Source: Streptomyces caniferus
GTDB taxonomy: Bacteria; Actinomycetota; Actinomycetes; Streptomycetales; Streptomycetaceae
NCBI RefSeq assembly: GCF_009811555.1
Contig: NZ_BLIN01000005.1
Location: forward strand, 2,613,501 to 2,677,500
Reading direction: 5' to 3'
Length of the DNA: 64,000 nt
In this document: one piece after another, positions 44,920 through 53,653 of the stretch
How positions within the stretch are numbered: position 1 is the first letter of the stretch
Layout of the letters: every line of letters begins with the position of its first letter
The notes under the pieces: generated by a model
What the model was told of the DNA's origin: nothing
The model's database searches: none
What the model saw: the letters and a program-made list of their open reading frames with translations, nothing else
Translations under genes and position numbers: made by a program

Positions 44920-44964
44920 CGTCCCGAGGAGGAGCGCCGGCGGGCCCGGGGCGGAGCGCTAGCG
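44902..44964. repeat. 20-bp direct repeat spanning the kstR stop
   Basis: CCCGGGGCGGAGCGCTAGCG occurs at 44902-44921 (last codons and stop of kstR) and again at 44945-44964. Further degenerate CGCCGGCGG/GGCGGAACGC copies fill 44930-45020, so the 3' end of kstR seems to have been duplicated in place. The interval up to 45173 holds no gene. Confidence 0.8.
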
Positions 44965-45173
44965 GCCCCGGGCGGAACGCCGGCGGCCCGAGGGAGCGCT
45001 GGCCGCCCGGGGCGGCCGCGGGCGTCGCCACGGGCGGCCACGGACGAGCCCGCTGCGGGCGTTCATCTCCCTGCCGGGAGGGGTAGTTGGCCCGCAAGGG
45101 GCCCACCGACCCCCTACGGGACCACCACTCCGCGCCCCTACGGGCCCCCGCCGCCGCCCCGCGCCCCGCCCCC

Positions 45174-45407
45174 TCACTCCTCCGGCGGGAAGACCACCTC
45201 GTCACTGCCGGCCACGGTCAGGGTGATCGCCTCCACGGGGCACGCCTCGGCCGCCGCCAGCACGCCCTCGTCGGCATCCGTCTCCGGCGCCACCGGGTGC
45301 GACTGCCGGGCCGAGTCCAGCCGGAAGCCGTCCGGCGCCGTGCCGGCGCACATCCCGGACCCGATGCAGATACTCCGGTCCACCACCACCCGCCAGCGGT
45401 CCCCCAT
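45174..45407 (-). CDS. [3Fe-4S] ferredoxin
   Basis: 77 residues. Cys14, Cys20 (CIGSGMC) and Cys56 (EACPVEA) form a three-cysteine cluster site; the usual fourth position (after CIGSGMC) is Ala21-Gly, so a [3Fe-4S] type is expected, as in P450 partners. The stop of the aldehyde dehydrogenase overlaps its ATG (TGATG). Probable role: electron donor to CYP125 or another KstR-regulated oxygenase, comparable to FdxD (Rv3503c) in mycobacteria. Confidence 0.88.
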   Translation of the reverse strand: MGDRWRVVVDRSICIGSGMCAGTAPDGFRLDSARQSHPVAPETDADEGVLAAAEACPVEAITLTVAGSDEVVFPPEE

Positions 45408-46858
45408 CAGGCACCGGCCGGCAGGTGGATCATCTTGTGCTCCAGGTAGGCACCGAAGCCCTCGGGCCCGAACTCCCGCCCGATACCGGAGTTCTTGTAG
45501 CCGCCGAACGGGCCGAGCATGTCGATGCTGAAGGTGTTCACCGAGTACGTACCGGTGCGCACCTGCCGGGCGACGTCGATGCCGCGGTCGACGTCGGCCG
45601 TCCACACCGAGCCGGAGAGCCCGTAGTCGGAGTCGTTGGCGATCCGTACCGCCTCGGCCTCGTCGTCGTACGGCAGCAGGCAGATGACCGGGCCGAAGAT
45701 CTCCTCGCGGGCGATGCGCATGGAGTTGGCGACCTCGCCGAAGAGGGTCGGCTCGACGTACCAGCCCGTCGGCTGCCCCTCGGGGCGGCCGCCGCCGGTG
45801 AGGACCTTGGCGCCCTCCTTCCGGCCGAGCTCGATGTAGTCCAGCGAACGCTGCTGCTGCCGACGGGCGACCAGCGGGCCGAGTTCGGTGGCCGGATCCA
45901 GCGGGTCGCCGACGGTGAGCGCGGACGCCGCCGCGGTGAACCGGTCGGCGATCTCGTCGTAGTGGCTGCGCGGCGCGAGGATCCGCGTCTGTGCCACACA
46001 CGCCTGGCCGTTGATCATCCAGGCGAACGGCGCGATACCGGCCACCGCCGCGTCCAGATCGGCGTCCGGCAGGATCACCGCGGCGGACTTCCCGCCCAGC
46101 TCCAGCGTGACCCGGCTCAGGTTGCGGGCCGCGACCTCCATGACCCGCTTGCCCGCCGCCACCGAGCCGGTGAACGACACCTTGTCCACGCCCGGGTGCC
46201 CGACCAGGTACTCGCTCACCTCGCGGTCCGCCGGGAGGATCGACAGCACGCCCGCCGGCAGTCCGGCCGCGGCCACGATCTCCGCGAGCAGATACGCGTC
46301 CAGCGGGGTCTCCGGCGACACCTTGAGCACCACCGAGCAGCCGGCCAGCAGTGCCGGCGCGAGCTTGGCGGCGGCGGTGAACTGCGGGACGTTCCACGGC
46401 ACCACCGCCGCGACCACCCCGGCCGGCTCCCGCCGTACCAGCAGCGGCCCCAGCACCCCGTCCCGCCGCTCCTCGAACGGGAAGTCCCCGGCGACGGTCA
46501 GTGCCGCGTCCCACGCCAGCATCGCGGCCAGCGACTGCACCATGACACCGGAGGTGAACGGCGTGCCGTTCTCGGAGCTGATGACCTTGGCGATCTCCTC
46601 GCTGCGGGCCGCGAAGGCGTCCTTGATACGGGTCACCACCGCGATCCGGTCCGCCAGCGGGGCGTTCGCCCACACCCCGGAGTCGAACGAGGTACGGGCC
46701 GCGGCCACCGCACGGTCGACATCGGCCCGCGAGGCGTGCGGCACCCGGCCGATGACCTGTTCGGTGTGCGGCGAGACGACCTCGATCACGTCCCGGCCGG
46801 CCGGATCGGCCCACTCACCGCCTATATAGAGCTGTCCGTGCTCGACGAGGTCGCTCAT
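45407..46858 (-). CDS. aldehyde dehydrogenase
   Basis: 483 residues from ATG 46858. Catalytic Glu in TLELGGKSA and Cys in NGQACVAQTR, NAD loop FTGSVAAGKRV, and PFGGYKNSGIGREFG near the C-terminus. In context it may oxidise a steroid C26 aldehyde, or another side-chain aldehyde, to the acid before CoA activation; this substrate is inferred. It is first of a two-gene operon with the ferredoxin. Confidence 0.88.
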   Translation of the reverse strand: MSDLVEHGQLYIGGEWADPAGRDVIEVVSPHTEQVIGRVPHASRADVDRAVAAARTSFDSGVWANAPLADRIAVVTRIKDAFAARSEEIAKVISSENGTPFTSGVMVQSLAAMLAWDAALTVAGDFPFEERRDGVLGPLLVRREPAGVVAAVVPWNVPQFTAAAKLAPALLAGCSVVLKVSPETPLDAYLLAEIVAAAGLPAGVLSILPADREVSEYLVGHPGVDKVSFTGSVAAGKRVMEVAARNLSRVTLELGGKSAAVILPDADLDAAVAGIAPFAWMINGQACVAQTRILAPRSHYDEIADRFTAAASALTVGDPLDPATELGPLVARRQQQRSLDYIELGRKEGAKVLTGGGRPEGQPTGWYVEPTLFGEVANSMRIAREEIFGPVICLLPYDDEAEAVRIANDSDYGLSGSVWTADVDRGIDVARQVRTGTYSVNTFSIDMLGPFGGYKNSGIGREFGPEGFGAYLEHKMIHLPAGA

Positions 46859-47083
46859 CGCTGCCGCCTCCTGCGGGTTGGCCGCCTGTTCAACGATCCC
46901 TGACGGTTCGGTTCCTGGACGGTTCCTGGGCGGTTCCTGACGGGCCCGGACGGTCCCCGGGAGGGCCCGACCCGGGACGTGGCATGTCCTGAACGGGCCG
47001 TGCGGTGCCCTGGACGGGGCCCGGATGTCCACCTCCGGGATCAGCCCTGATACATCATCAAAAACCGTCACTGCACCGGGAAC

Positions 47084-47097
47084 TGATACCAGTTCTA
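47084..47097. promoter_or_regulatory. KstR-like box 1 between aldehyde dehydrogenase and MBL genes
   Basis: TGATACCAGTTCTA fits the KstR consensus with one mismatch, inside AACTGATACCAGTTCTAGTT. The 395-bp interval 46859-47253 otherwise contains CGGTTCCTGG-type repeats (46905-46945) and no gene. Confidence 0.55.
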
Positions 47098-47187
47098 GTT
47101 GAAGGAGTCCACAGCGCGCGGCCGAATCCTCACCCCGACGGAGCGCGCCCCAACTCCCGTGGACGGAAGGACCACTTCACGCCGCAT

Positions 47188-47201
47188 TGAAACCAGTTCT
47201 A
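47188..47201. promoter_or_regulatory. KstR-type box 2 upstream of the MBL gene
   Basis: TGAAACCAGTTCTA matches the consensus exactly, 52 bp upstream of ATG 47254; together with box 1 it forms two sites 104 bp apart. Confidence 0.72.
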
Positions 47202-47253
47202 GTTATAGTGAGGGCCGGGGACCAGGTGTATGCCACACCGAGAGGGGACCGGG

Positions 47254-48372
47254 ATGACGCCACAGGTGACCGACCACAAGGGCGGGGTGTGGAGCATCGC
47301 CGTCCCGATCCCGGACAACCCGCTCGGCCACACCCTCGTCCATCTGCTGGAGACCGACCGCGGACCGGTCCTCATCGACACCGGCTGGGACGACCCGGAC
47401 TCCTGGGACACCCTCGTCGCCGGCGTCAGCGCCTGCGGCTTCGCCCTCGCGGACCTCCACGGCGTCCTGATCACCCACCACCACCCCGACCACCACGGCC
47501 TCTCGGGCAAGGTGCGGGAGGCCTCGGGCGCCTGGATCGCGATGCACGCGGCGGACGCCGCCCTCGTCCATCGCACCCGCAAGGCCGAACCGGGCCGGTG
47601 GCTCGACCACCTCACCGTCAGGCTCGCGGCCGCGGGCGCACCGGACGAGCATCTGGCGCCGCTGCGGGAGGCGCGCGCCCGAGGAGGTGGCCGGAGGTTT
47701 CCGGGGCAGGGGGCCGCGCTGCCGGACCGCGACATCGACCCCGGCGAGCTGCTCGACCTGCCGGGGCGCCGGGTGCGGGCCATCTGGACACCGGGACACA
47801 CCCCGGGCCATGTGTGCCTCCACCTGGAGGAGGAGCACCCCTCGGGGCGGTCCCGCGGCTTCGGCCGGCTCTTCTCCGGTGACCATCTCCTCCCGGGGAT
47901 CACCCCGCACATCGGCCTGTACGAGGACCCGGAGGACGAGGGCGGCGCCTCCTCGAACGGAGGCGGGAGCCCGGACGGGGGTTCCCCGGGCCGGTACGGA
48001 GCGGGGAGCCCGGGAGAGGCGCTCGATCCCCTGGGCGACTATCTCGACTCCCTCGCGCGCATCGGCCGGCTCGCCCCCGCCGAGGTGCTGCCCGCCCACC
48101 AGCACGCCTTCACCGACGCCGGCGGACGCGTGCGCGAGCTGCTCGCCCACCACGAGGCGCGGCTCGCCCATCTGCGGGAGCTGCTCCGCGAGCCCCGTAC
48201 GCTCTGGCAGCTCGCCATGGCCATGGAGTGGAACCGGCCCTGGGAGCAGATCCCTTACGCCTCCCGCAACATCGCCGTCTCGGAGGCCGAGGCCCATCTG
48301 CGGCGCCTGGTGCGGCAGGGGCGGGCGGAGCGGGTGCCGGGGTCCTCTCCGGTGCGGTACCAGGCGGTGTGA
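47254..48372 (+). CDS. metallo-beta-lactamase-fold hydrolase with winged-helix tail
   Basis: 372 residues from ATG 47254 (GAGAGGGG ribosome site; an ATG at 47230 is a weaker choice). The zinc motif THHHPDHHG, the later GHTPGHVC and SGDHLL are present. A Gly/Ser-rich insert of about 40 residues (residues 230-265) separates the domain from a C-terminal winged-helix-like part (AEAHLRRLVRQGRAERV). It resembles acyl-CoA or lactone thioesterases of the LACTB2 kind. A KstR box upstream suggests a role in sterol degradation, possibly hydrolysing a CoA ester or lactone. Confidence 0.82.
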   Translation: MTPQVTDHKGGVWSIAVPIPDNPLGHTLVHLLETDRGPVLIDTGWDDPDSWDTLVAGVSACGFALADLHGVLITHHHPDHHGLSGKVREASGAWIAMHAADAALVHRTRKAEPGRWLDHLTVRLAAAGAPDEHLAPLREARARGGGRRFPGQGAALPDRDIDPGELLDLPGRRVRAIWTPGHTPGHVCLHLEEEHPSGRSRGFGRLFSGDHLLPGITPHIGLYEDPEDEGGASSNGGGSPDGGSPGRYGAGSPGEALDPLGDYLDSLARIGRLAPAEVLPAHQHAFTDAGGRVRELLAHHEARLAHLRELLREPRTLWQLAMAMEWNRPWEQIPYASRNIAVSEAEAHLRRLVRQGRAERVPGSSPVRYQAV

Positions 48373-48383
48373 GCCGCGGCACG

Positions 48384-48490
48384 GCCGGTCCGCGCCCGGT
48401 CCGCACCCTGCCCACGGCCGATCCGCACCCGGTCCGCACCTGGTCCGCGGCCGGCCCACGTCCGGTCCGGTCCCGGCCCGGTTCCGGCTC
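48384..48490. repeat. degenerate CCGGTCCGCACC repeat
   Basis: At least six copies of the motif GGTCCGCRCC(C/T) and related GGCC-rich variants lie directly after the MBL stop. Function unknown. Confidence 0.6.
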
Positions 48491-48526
48491 GTACGGGCGA
48501 GCGAATGGCCGGCCGGGCGCCGGTTA

Positions 48527-48676
48527 AGGTATGCGGGACAACTTCATCCGTACCCGATCGGGGAAAGCCGGTGGAAATCCGGCGCTGACCCGCAACCGTG
48601 AGGACGGCCCGTCCGCACCGCGCCCCGGCCCGGTGGGGGGGGCCGGACGAGCCGGAGCACCCGAGGGGCACGACCA
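48527..48676 (+). promoter_or_regulatory. cobalamin riboswitch
   Basis: The B12-element core is clear: GGGGAAAGCCGGTGGAAATCC at 48560 followed by GGCGCTGACCCGCAACCGTGA (B12 box and J6/3-like region), and a 3' part GAGCCGGAGCACCCG that matches the conserved end of the aptamer. It lies 175 bp upstream of the first ORF of the B12/ECF operon and is expected to shut expression off when adenosylcobalamin is plentiful. Ends are approximate; the expression platform is not obvious. Confidence 0.9.
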
Positions 48677-48850
48677 AGGCTCGCGCCACCGGAACCGCCC
48701 ATCCGTGCGGCCGGCCGGTGCGCGGCACCGTCGAGGTATACGGAGCTGAGCCCGGTGCCACCGCGGCCGATTCCCGGATCGGGGCGCGGGCGGCCGGCCG
48801 AGCGCGGCTGCGTAGCATCGCCGCGACCCGACCCGAGAGGCACCGACCCG

Positions 48851-50143
48851 ATGGCCCCCATGGCTCACCAGGCTTCCTTGACGCATTCCGTCGCCTTCCT
48901 GGCGCGCCGCGCCGCCACGGCGCTGGCGGCCGTGGCGGTGCTGGGCGCGGCCGCTGCCCCCGCCGCGTACGCCGACGCGGCGTCCGCCTCCCCCAAGAAG
49001 CTGCCCGACGGTCTGTACGGCACCAAGGACCCGCAGTACGACGGGGTCTGGCGGCAGTCGCTCGCGCTGCTGGCCCAGGACACCGTGGGCATCCGCCCCG
49101 CCCCGTCCGCCGTGAAGTGGCTGGCCGGTCAGCAGTGCGCCGACGGTTCGTTCACCGCCTTCCGGGCGGCGCCGGGCACACCGTGCGACGCCAAGACCGG
49201 GCGGGACACCAACCAGACGGCCGCGGCGGTGCAGGCACTGGCCGCGCTGGGCGGGCACGGCGACACCGTGCGCAAGGCCGTGGGCTGGCTGAAGTCGGTG
49301 CAGAACGACGACGGCGGCTGGAGCTCGATGGCCGGCTCGGCCAGCGATGCCAACTCCACCTCCGTGGTCATCGGCGCCCTCGCGGCGGCGGGCGAGAAGC
49401 CCGGGTCCGTGACGTCGGAGAAGGGCGGCAAGACCCCCTACGACGGGCTGCTCACCTTCCGGCTGGGCTGCGAGGAGAAGGAGGGCGCGCGCGGCGCCTT
49501 CACCTTCCAGCTCAAGGGCGCGGCCCCGAACGCGGACGCCACCGCGGCCGCCGCGACCGGAGCGCTCGGCAAGGGCTTCGTCGTCGAGCCGGCCGGTCCG
49601 GGCGCAACCGCCCCGGTCGAGCCGCTGAACTGCAAGGGCGGCGAGGACAAGAAGGCGGGCAGCGATCCGGCGCGGGCCGCGGAGGGCGGCGACGGCTACC
49701 TCGTCGCCCAGCTCGACAAGAACGGGCAGCACCTGCTCTCGGCGATGCCGGGCGCGGAGCAGCAGCCCGACGTCGGCAACACCGCCGACGCCGTGGTGGC
49801 GCTGGCGGCCGGCGGGCACGGCGCCGCCGCCGCGAAGCCGCTGAAGTGGCTGGAGAAGAACGCGGCGGACTGGGCGAAGCAGAACGGCCCCGCCGCGTAC
49901 GCACAGCTGGTGCTGGCCGCGCACGCCACCGGCACCGACCCGCGCTCCTTCGGCGGCACCGACCTGGTGGCCGCGCTCAACGCCACCGGACCGAAGCCGG
50001 CCGCCGCGGCGAAGAAGGACTCCGACGAGGGCGGTTCCCAGGACGACGGCGGCCTGGGCGTGCCCTGGGTCATCGGCATCGGCCTCGCCATCGGCGCCGG
50101 CGTCGGCTTCCTGCTGAGCAGCCGTAAGAAGAACCGGCTGTGA
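48851..50143 (+). CDS. membrane-anchored alpha/alpha-barrel protein, probable B12-binding (transcobalamin alpha-domain-like)
   Basis: 430 residues from ATG 48851. A signal peptide (about 1-43, ending AAYADA) leads into repeated alpha-alpha hairpins (SAVKWLAGQQCADGSF, TAAAVQALAALGGHGDTVRKAVGWLKSVQ, NTADAVVALAAGGHG). A membrane anchor is at about 403-425 with RKKNRL at the end. Automated naming gives prenyltransferase/squalene-oxidase repeat. The riboswitch and the downstream ECF transporter argue instead for a surface cobalamin binder like the alpha domain of intrinsic factor. Overlaps the next gene (GTGA). Confidence 0.8.
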   Translation: MAPMAHQASLTHSVAFLARRAATALAAVAVLGAAAAPAAYADAASASPKKLPDGLYGTKDPQYDGVWRQSLALLAQDTVGIRPAPSAVKWLAGQQCADGSFTAFRAAPGTPCDAKTGRDTNQTAAAVQALAALGGHGDTVRKAVGWLKSVQNDDGGWSSMAGSASDANSTSVVIGALAAAGEKPGSVTSEKGGKTPYDGLLTFRLGCEEKEGARGAFTFQLKGAAPNADATAAAATGALGKGFVVEPAGPGATAPVEPLNCKGGEDKKAGSDPARAAEGGDGYLVAQLDKNGQHLLSAMPGAEQQPDVGNTADAVVALAAGGHGAAAAKPLKWLEKNAADWAKQNGPAAYAQLVLAAHATGTDPRSFGGTDLVAALNATGPKPAAAAKKDSDEGGSQDDGGLGVPWVIGIGLAIGAGVGFLLSSRKKNRL

Positions 50144-50817
50144 GGCGGCGCGCCACGATCGCCGGGGCGGCACTGCTGGCCGGGGCGGTCACCGGCCTGG
50201 CCGCCGGGCCCGCCCGGGCACAGGAGTACCGCTACTGGTCCTTCTGGCACGGCAAGGGCAGCTCCTGGGCGTACGCCACCGAAGGGCCGGCCACGCTGCG
50301 GCCGGCCGACGGGGAGGTGGCGGGCTTCCGCTTCACCGTCAGCGCGGACTCCGCGGCGGCCAGCAGGCCCCGGGCGGCCGCCGGTTTCGACGCGATCTGC
50401 CACGGCACCCCGGCGCAGGACGGCCGCAAGCGGATCGGCGTCGTCATCGACTTCGGCACCGCGGCGGACGCCCCCGGCGGCGAACGGCCGCCGAAGGCCA
50501 GGACGGAGTGCGCCCAGGTGTCCGAGGACGCCTCGGCGGGCGAGGCGCTGGCGGCGGTCGCCCGGCCGCTGCGCTACGACTCCAGCGCCCTGCTGTGCGC
50601 CATCGTCGGCTATCCGAAGGCGGGGTGTGCGGACCAGGTGAAGGGGGCGAAGGAGCCCGCGTCGTCCGGCGCGCCGTCCTCGGGCACGGCGGCGGACGGC
50701 GCCGACGCGAGCGGCGGGGGCGACGGCGGCCCGTCCGCCGGGCTGATCGGTGGTGTCGCGGCCGTCGTCGTACTGGGCGCGGCGGCGGTGTGGCAGGCGC
50801 GCCGCCGGCGCGGATGA
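50140..50817 (+). CDS. SCO2322-family secreted membrane-anchored protein, DUF4430-like
   Basis: 225 residues from GTG 50140. Signal peptide about 1-27 (AGPARAQ), a globular part to about 165 with four Cys, a Gly/Ser/Ala linker, and a C-terminal membrane helix (GLIGGVAAVVVLGAAAVWQ) with RRRRG. The start of the mature part, YRYWSFWHGKGSSW, followed by DGEVAGFRF, resembles the YW-x-NG...DGD-x-W pattern of DUF4430, the beta domain of transcobalamins; this resemblance is by eye. It overlaps both neighbours by 4 bp. Confidence 0.72.
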   Translation: MRRRATIAGAALLAGAVTGLAAGPARAQEYRYWSFWHGKGSSWAYATEGPATLRPADGEVAGFRFTVSADSAAASRPRAAAGFDAICHGTPAQDGRKRIGVVIDFGTAADAPGGERPPKARTECAQVSEDASAGEALAAVARPLRYDSSALLCAIVGYPKAGCADQVKGAKEPASSGAPSSGTAADGADASGGGDGGPSAGLIGGVAAVVVLGAAAVWQARRRRG

Positions 50818-51989
50818 GCGCCCCGCAGGCGACCCGTACCACCGCGCTGCACGCCGGCGCCTGGTGGCTGTGGGCGCTCGGCCTGGCCACCGCGGCCTCC
50901 CGCACCACGAATCCGCTGCTGCTGGGGCTGCTGGTGGGGGTGGCCGGCTATGTCGTCGCGGCCCGCCGTACGGATGCGCCATGGGCCCGTTCGTACGGCG
51001 CGTTCGTCAAGGTCGGCCTGGTCGTGATCGCCGTCCGGCTGCTCTTCGCCTTCGTCCTCGGCTCGCCCATCCCCGGTACGCACACCCTGGTCACGCTCCC
51101 CGAAGTGCCGCTGCCCGACTGGGCGAAGGGCGTCCGGATCGGCGGGCGGGTCACCGCCGAGGGCATGGTATTCGCGCTGTACGACGGGCTGAAACTGGCC
51201 ACCCTCCTCGTCTGCGTGGGAGCCGCCAACGCGCTGGCCAACCCGGCCCGGCTGCTGAAGTCGCTGCCCGGTGCGCTCTACGAGGCGGGCGTCGCGGTCG
51301 TCGTCGCGATGACCTTCGCGCCGAATCTGGTCGCCGACGTGCAGCGGCTGCGGGCCGCGCGCCGGCTGCGCGGCCGCCCCGACCGCGGTTTCAGGGCGCT
51401 CCTCCAGGTCGGGCTGCCGGTCCTGGAGGGGGCGCTGGAGCGCTCGGTGGCGCTGGCCGCGGCCATGGACGCGCGCGGCTACGGCCGCAGCGCCGAAGTG
51501 CCGCCCGCCGTACGGCACCTCACCTCCGTCCTGACGCTCGGCGGGCTGCTCGGCATCTGCGCCGGGACGTACGGGCTGCTGGGCGACACCGGCGGCGGCT
51601 ACGGGCTGCCGCTGCTGCTCGCCGGGCTCGCGGCGGCGCTCGCCGGGCTGTGGCTCGGCGGCCGCCGGTCGGTGCGCAGCCGCTACCGGCCCGACCGGTG
51701 GGGCGTCCGCGCCTGGCTGGTGGCGGGTTCCGGGATCGCCGTCGCCGCCCTGATGATCTGGGCGAACGGCTACGCGCCCGCCGCCCTGCACCCGCCCGCG
51801 GTCCCGCTCACCGCCCCCGTCCTCCCCCTCTGGCCGGCCGCCTCCGTCCTCGTCGGCCTGCTGCCCGCGTTCGTCGCCCCGCTCCCGGCGCGCACGGACC
51901 GGGCGGGCCGGACGGACCGCATGGACCGGGCCGCGTCCCGTGGCCGTGCCCCCGCTGTCGATCCGCGCATGAAGGAGCCCACCCCGTGA
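50814..51989 (+). CDS. ECF transporter T component (CbiQ-like)
   Basis: 391 residues. CbiQ domain with about six membrane helices in residues 15-320. The two coupling helices carry the family Ala-Arg-Gly pattern: VQRLRAARRLRGRP and AMDARGYGRS. It connects the S component to the ATPases. The C-terminal 35 residues are Arg/Asp-rich and disordered. It overlaps the SCO2322 gene (ATGA) and the ATPase gene. Confidence 0.9.
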   Translation: MSAPQATRTTALHAGAWWLWALGLATAASRTTNPLLLGLLVGVAGYVVAARRTDAPWARSYGAFVKVGLVVIAVRLLFAFVLGSPIPGTHTLVTLPEVPLPDWAKGVRIGGRVTAEGMVFALYDGLKLATLLVCVGAANALANPARLLKSLPGALYEAGVAVVVAMTFAPNLVADVQRLRAARRLRGRPDRGFRALLQVGLPVLEGALERSVALAAAMDARGYGRSAEVPPAVRHLTSVLTLGGLLGICAGTYGLLGDTGGGYGLPLLLAGLAAALAGLWLGGRRSVRSRYRPDRWGVRAWLVAGSGIAVAALMIWANGYAPAALHPPAVPLTAPVLPLWPAASVLVGLLPAFVAPLPARTDRAGRTDRMDRAASRGRAPAVDPRMKEPTP

Positions 51990-53653
51990 TCCGGTTCGAG
52001 CAGGTCTCGGTGACCTACGGCGACGCCACGGCGCCCACCGTCCAGGGCATCGACCTGACCGTCCCCGAGGGCGAACTGTGCCTGCTGGTGGGCCCCTCCG
52101 GCGTCGGCAAGTCCACCGTCCTGAACGCCGTCTGCGGCCTGGTCCCGCACTTCACCGGCGGCACCCTGCGCGGCCGGGTCACCGTCGACGGCCGGGACAC
52201 CCGCACCCATCAGCCGCGCGAACTGGCCGATGTCGTGGGCACGGTGGGCCAGGACCCGCGGGCGCACTTCGTCACCGACACCGTCGAGGACGAACTCGCC
52301 TACGGCATGGAGTCGCTCGGCCTCGCCCCCGAGGTGATGCGCCGCCGTGTCGAGGAGACCCTGGACCTGCTGGGCCTGGCCGAGCTGCGCGACCGCGCCA
52401 TCGCCACCCTCTCGGGCGGCCAGATGCAGCGGGTGGCGATCGGCTCGGTCCTCACCACCCACCCGAAGGTCCTGGTCCTCGACGAGCCGACGTCGGCACT
52501 CGACCCCGCCGCCGCCGAGGAGGTCCTCTCCGTCCTCCAGCGCCTGGTGCACGACCTCGGCACCACGGTCCTGTTGGCCGAACACCGCCTGGAGCGGGTG
52601 GTCCAGTACGCCGACCAGGTCATCCTGCTCCCCTCCCCCGGCGCGCCCCCGGTCATCGGCACTCCCGCCGACGTCATGGCCGTCTCCCCCGTCCACCCCC
52701 CGGTCGTCGCCCTCGGCCGCCTCGCGCGCTGGTCACCCCTCCCCCTGTCCGTCCGCGACGCCCGCCGCAGGGCCGCGCCCCTGCGCGAGCGGCTGGCGGG
52801 GGTCACGCCACCGGCGCCGGAGGCGGGCACGGGCGGAGGGCCGGGGAGCGCGCCGGCCGTCCCGGCCCCGGCCTCCGCGGGCTCCCCGGCCGAGGCCGCC
52901 GCGGTCGTCTCCGGGCTCGGTGTCCGCCGCGGGCGGACCGAGGCGCTCCACCAGGTGGATCTGACCGTGCGGGGCGGCGAGATGCTCGCCCTGATGGGCC
53001 GTAACGGCGCGGGGAAGTCCACCCTCCTGTCCACCCTCGTCGGTCTGCACACACCGTCCTCCGGCACGGTGCGGGTCGGCGGTGTCGTCCCGCACCGCAC
53101 CGGCCCCCGGGCCCTCCTGCGGCATGTCGGCCTGGTTCCGCAGGAGCCCCGCGACCTCCTGTACGCGGACACCGTCGCGGCCGAGTGCGCCGCCGCCGAC
53201 CAGGACGCGGGCGCCGCCGCCGGCAGTTGCCGGGCCCTGGTCGGCCGGCTGCTGCCGGACGTCCCCGGCTCCGTCCACCCCCGCGACCTGTCCGAGGGCC
53301 AGCGCCTCGCCCTGGCCCTCGCGGTCGTGCTGACCGCCCGCCCCCCGCTGCTCCTCCTCGACGAGCCCACCCGCGGTCTGGACTACGCCGCCAAGGCCCG
53401 TCTGGTCGAGGTGCTGCGCGCCCTGGCCGCCGAGGGCCACGCCCTCGTCCTGGCCACCCATGACGTGGAACTCGCCGCCGAGCTGGCCCACCGGGTGGTG
53501 ATCCTCGCCGACGGCGAGATCGTCGCCGACGGCCCCACGGAGGAGGTCGTGGTCTCCTCCCCGTCCTTCGCGCCGCAGGTCACCAAGGTGCTCGCCCCGC
53601 TGCCCTGGCTGACCGTGCCGCAGGTGGCGCAGGTCCTGGAGGCCACCGCATGA
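51986..53653 (+). CDS. ECF transporter ATPase, two fused ATP-binding domains
   Basis: 555 residues from GTG 51986. Two ABC ATPase domains in one chain. Domain 1 (1-240): GPSGVGKSTV, LSGGQMQR, LVLDEPTSALDP and LAEHR. Domain 2 (about 305-555): GRNGAGKSTL, a degenerate signature LSEGQRLA, LLLDEPTRGLDY and ATHDVE. It combines EcfA and EcfA' and drives uptake through CbiQ. The LSEGQ signature of the second domain is a mild deviation from LSGGQ. Confidence 0.92.
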   Translation: MIRFEQVSVTYGDATAPTVQGIDLTVPEGELCLLVGPSGVGKSTVLNAVCGLVPHFTGGTLRGRVTVDGRDTRTHQPRELADVVGTVGQDPRAHFVTDTVEDELAYGMESLGLAPEVMRRRVEETLDLLGLAELRDRAIATLSGGQMQRVAIGSVLTTHPKVLVLDEPTSALDPAAAEEVLSVLQRLVHDLGTTVLLAEHRLERVVQYADQVILLPSPGAPPVIGTPADVMAVSPVHPPVVALGRLARWSPLPLSVRDARRRAAPLRERLAGVTPPAPEAGTGGGPGSAPAVPAPASAGSPAEAAAVVSGLGVRRGRTEALHQVDLTVRGGEMLALMGRNGAGKSTLLSTLVGLHTPSSGTVRVGGVVPHRTGPRALLRHVGLVPQEPRDLLYADTVAAECAAADQDAGAAAGSCRALVGRLLPDVPGSVHPRDLSEGQRLALALAVVLTARPPLLLLDEPTRGLDYAAKARLVEVLRALAAEGHALVLATHDVELAAELAHRVVILADGEIVADGPTEEVVVSSPSFAPQVTKVLAPLPWLTVPQVAQVLEATA

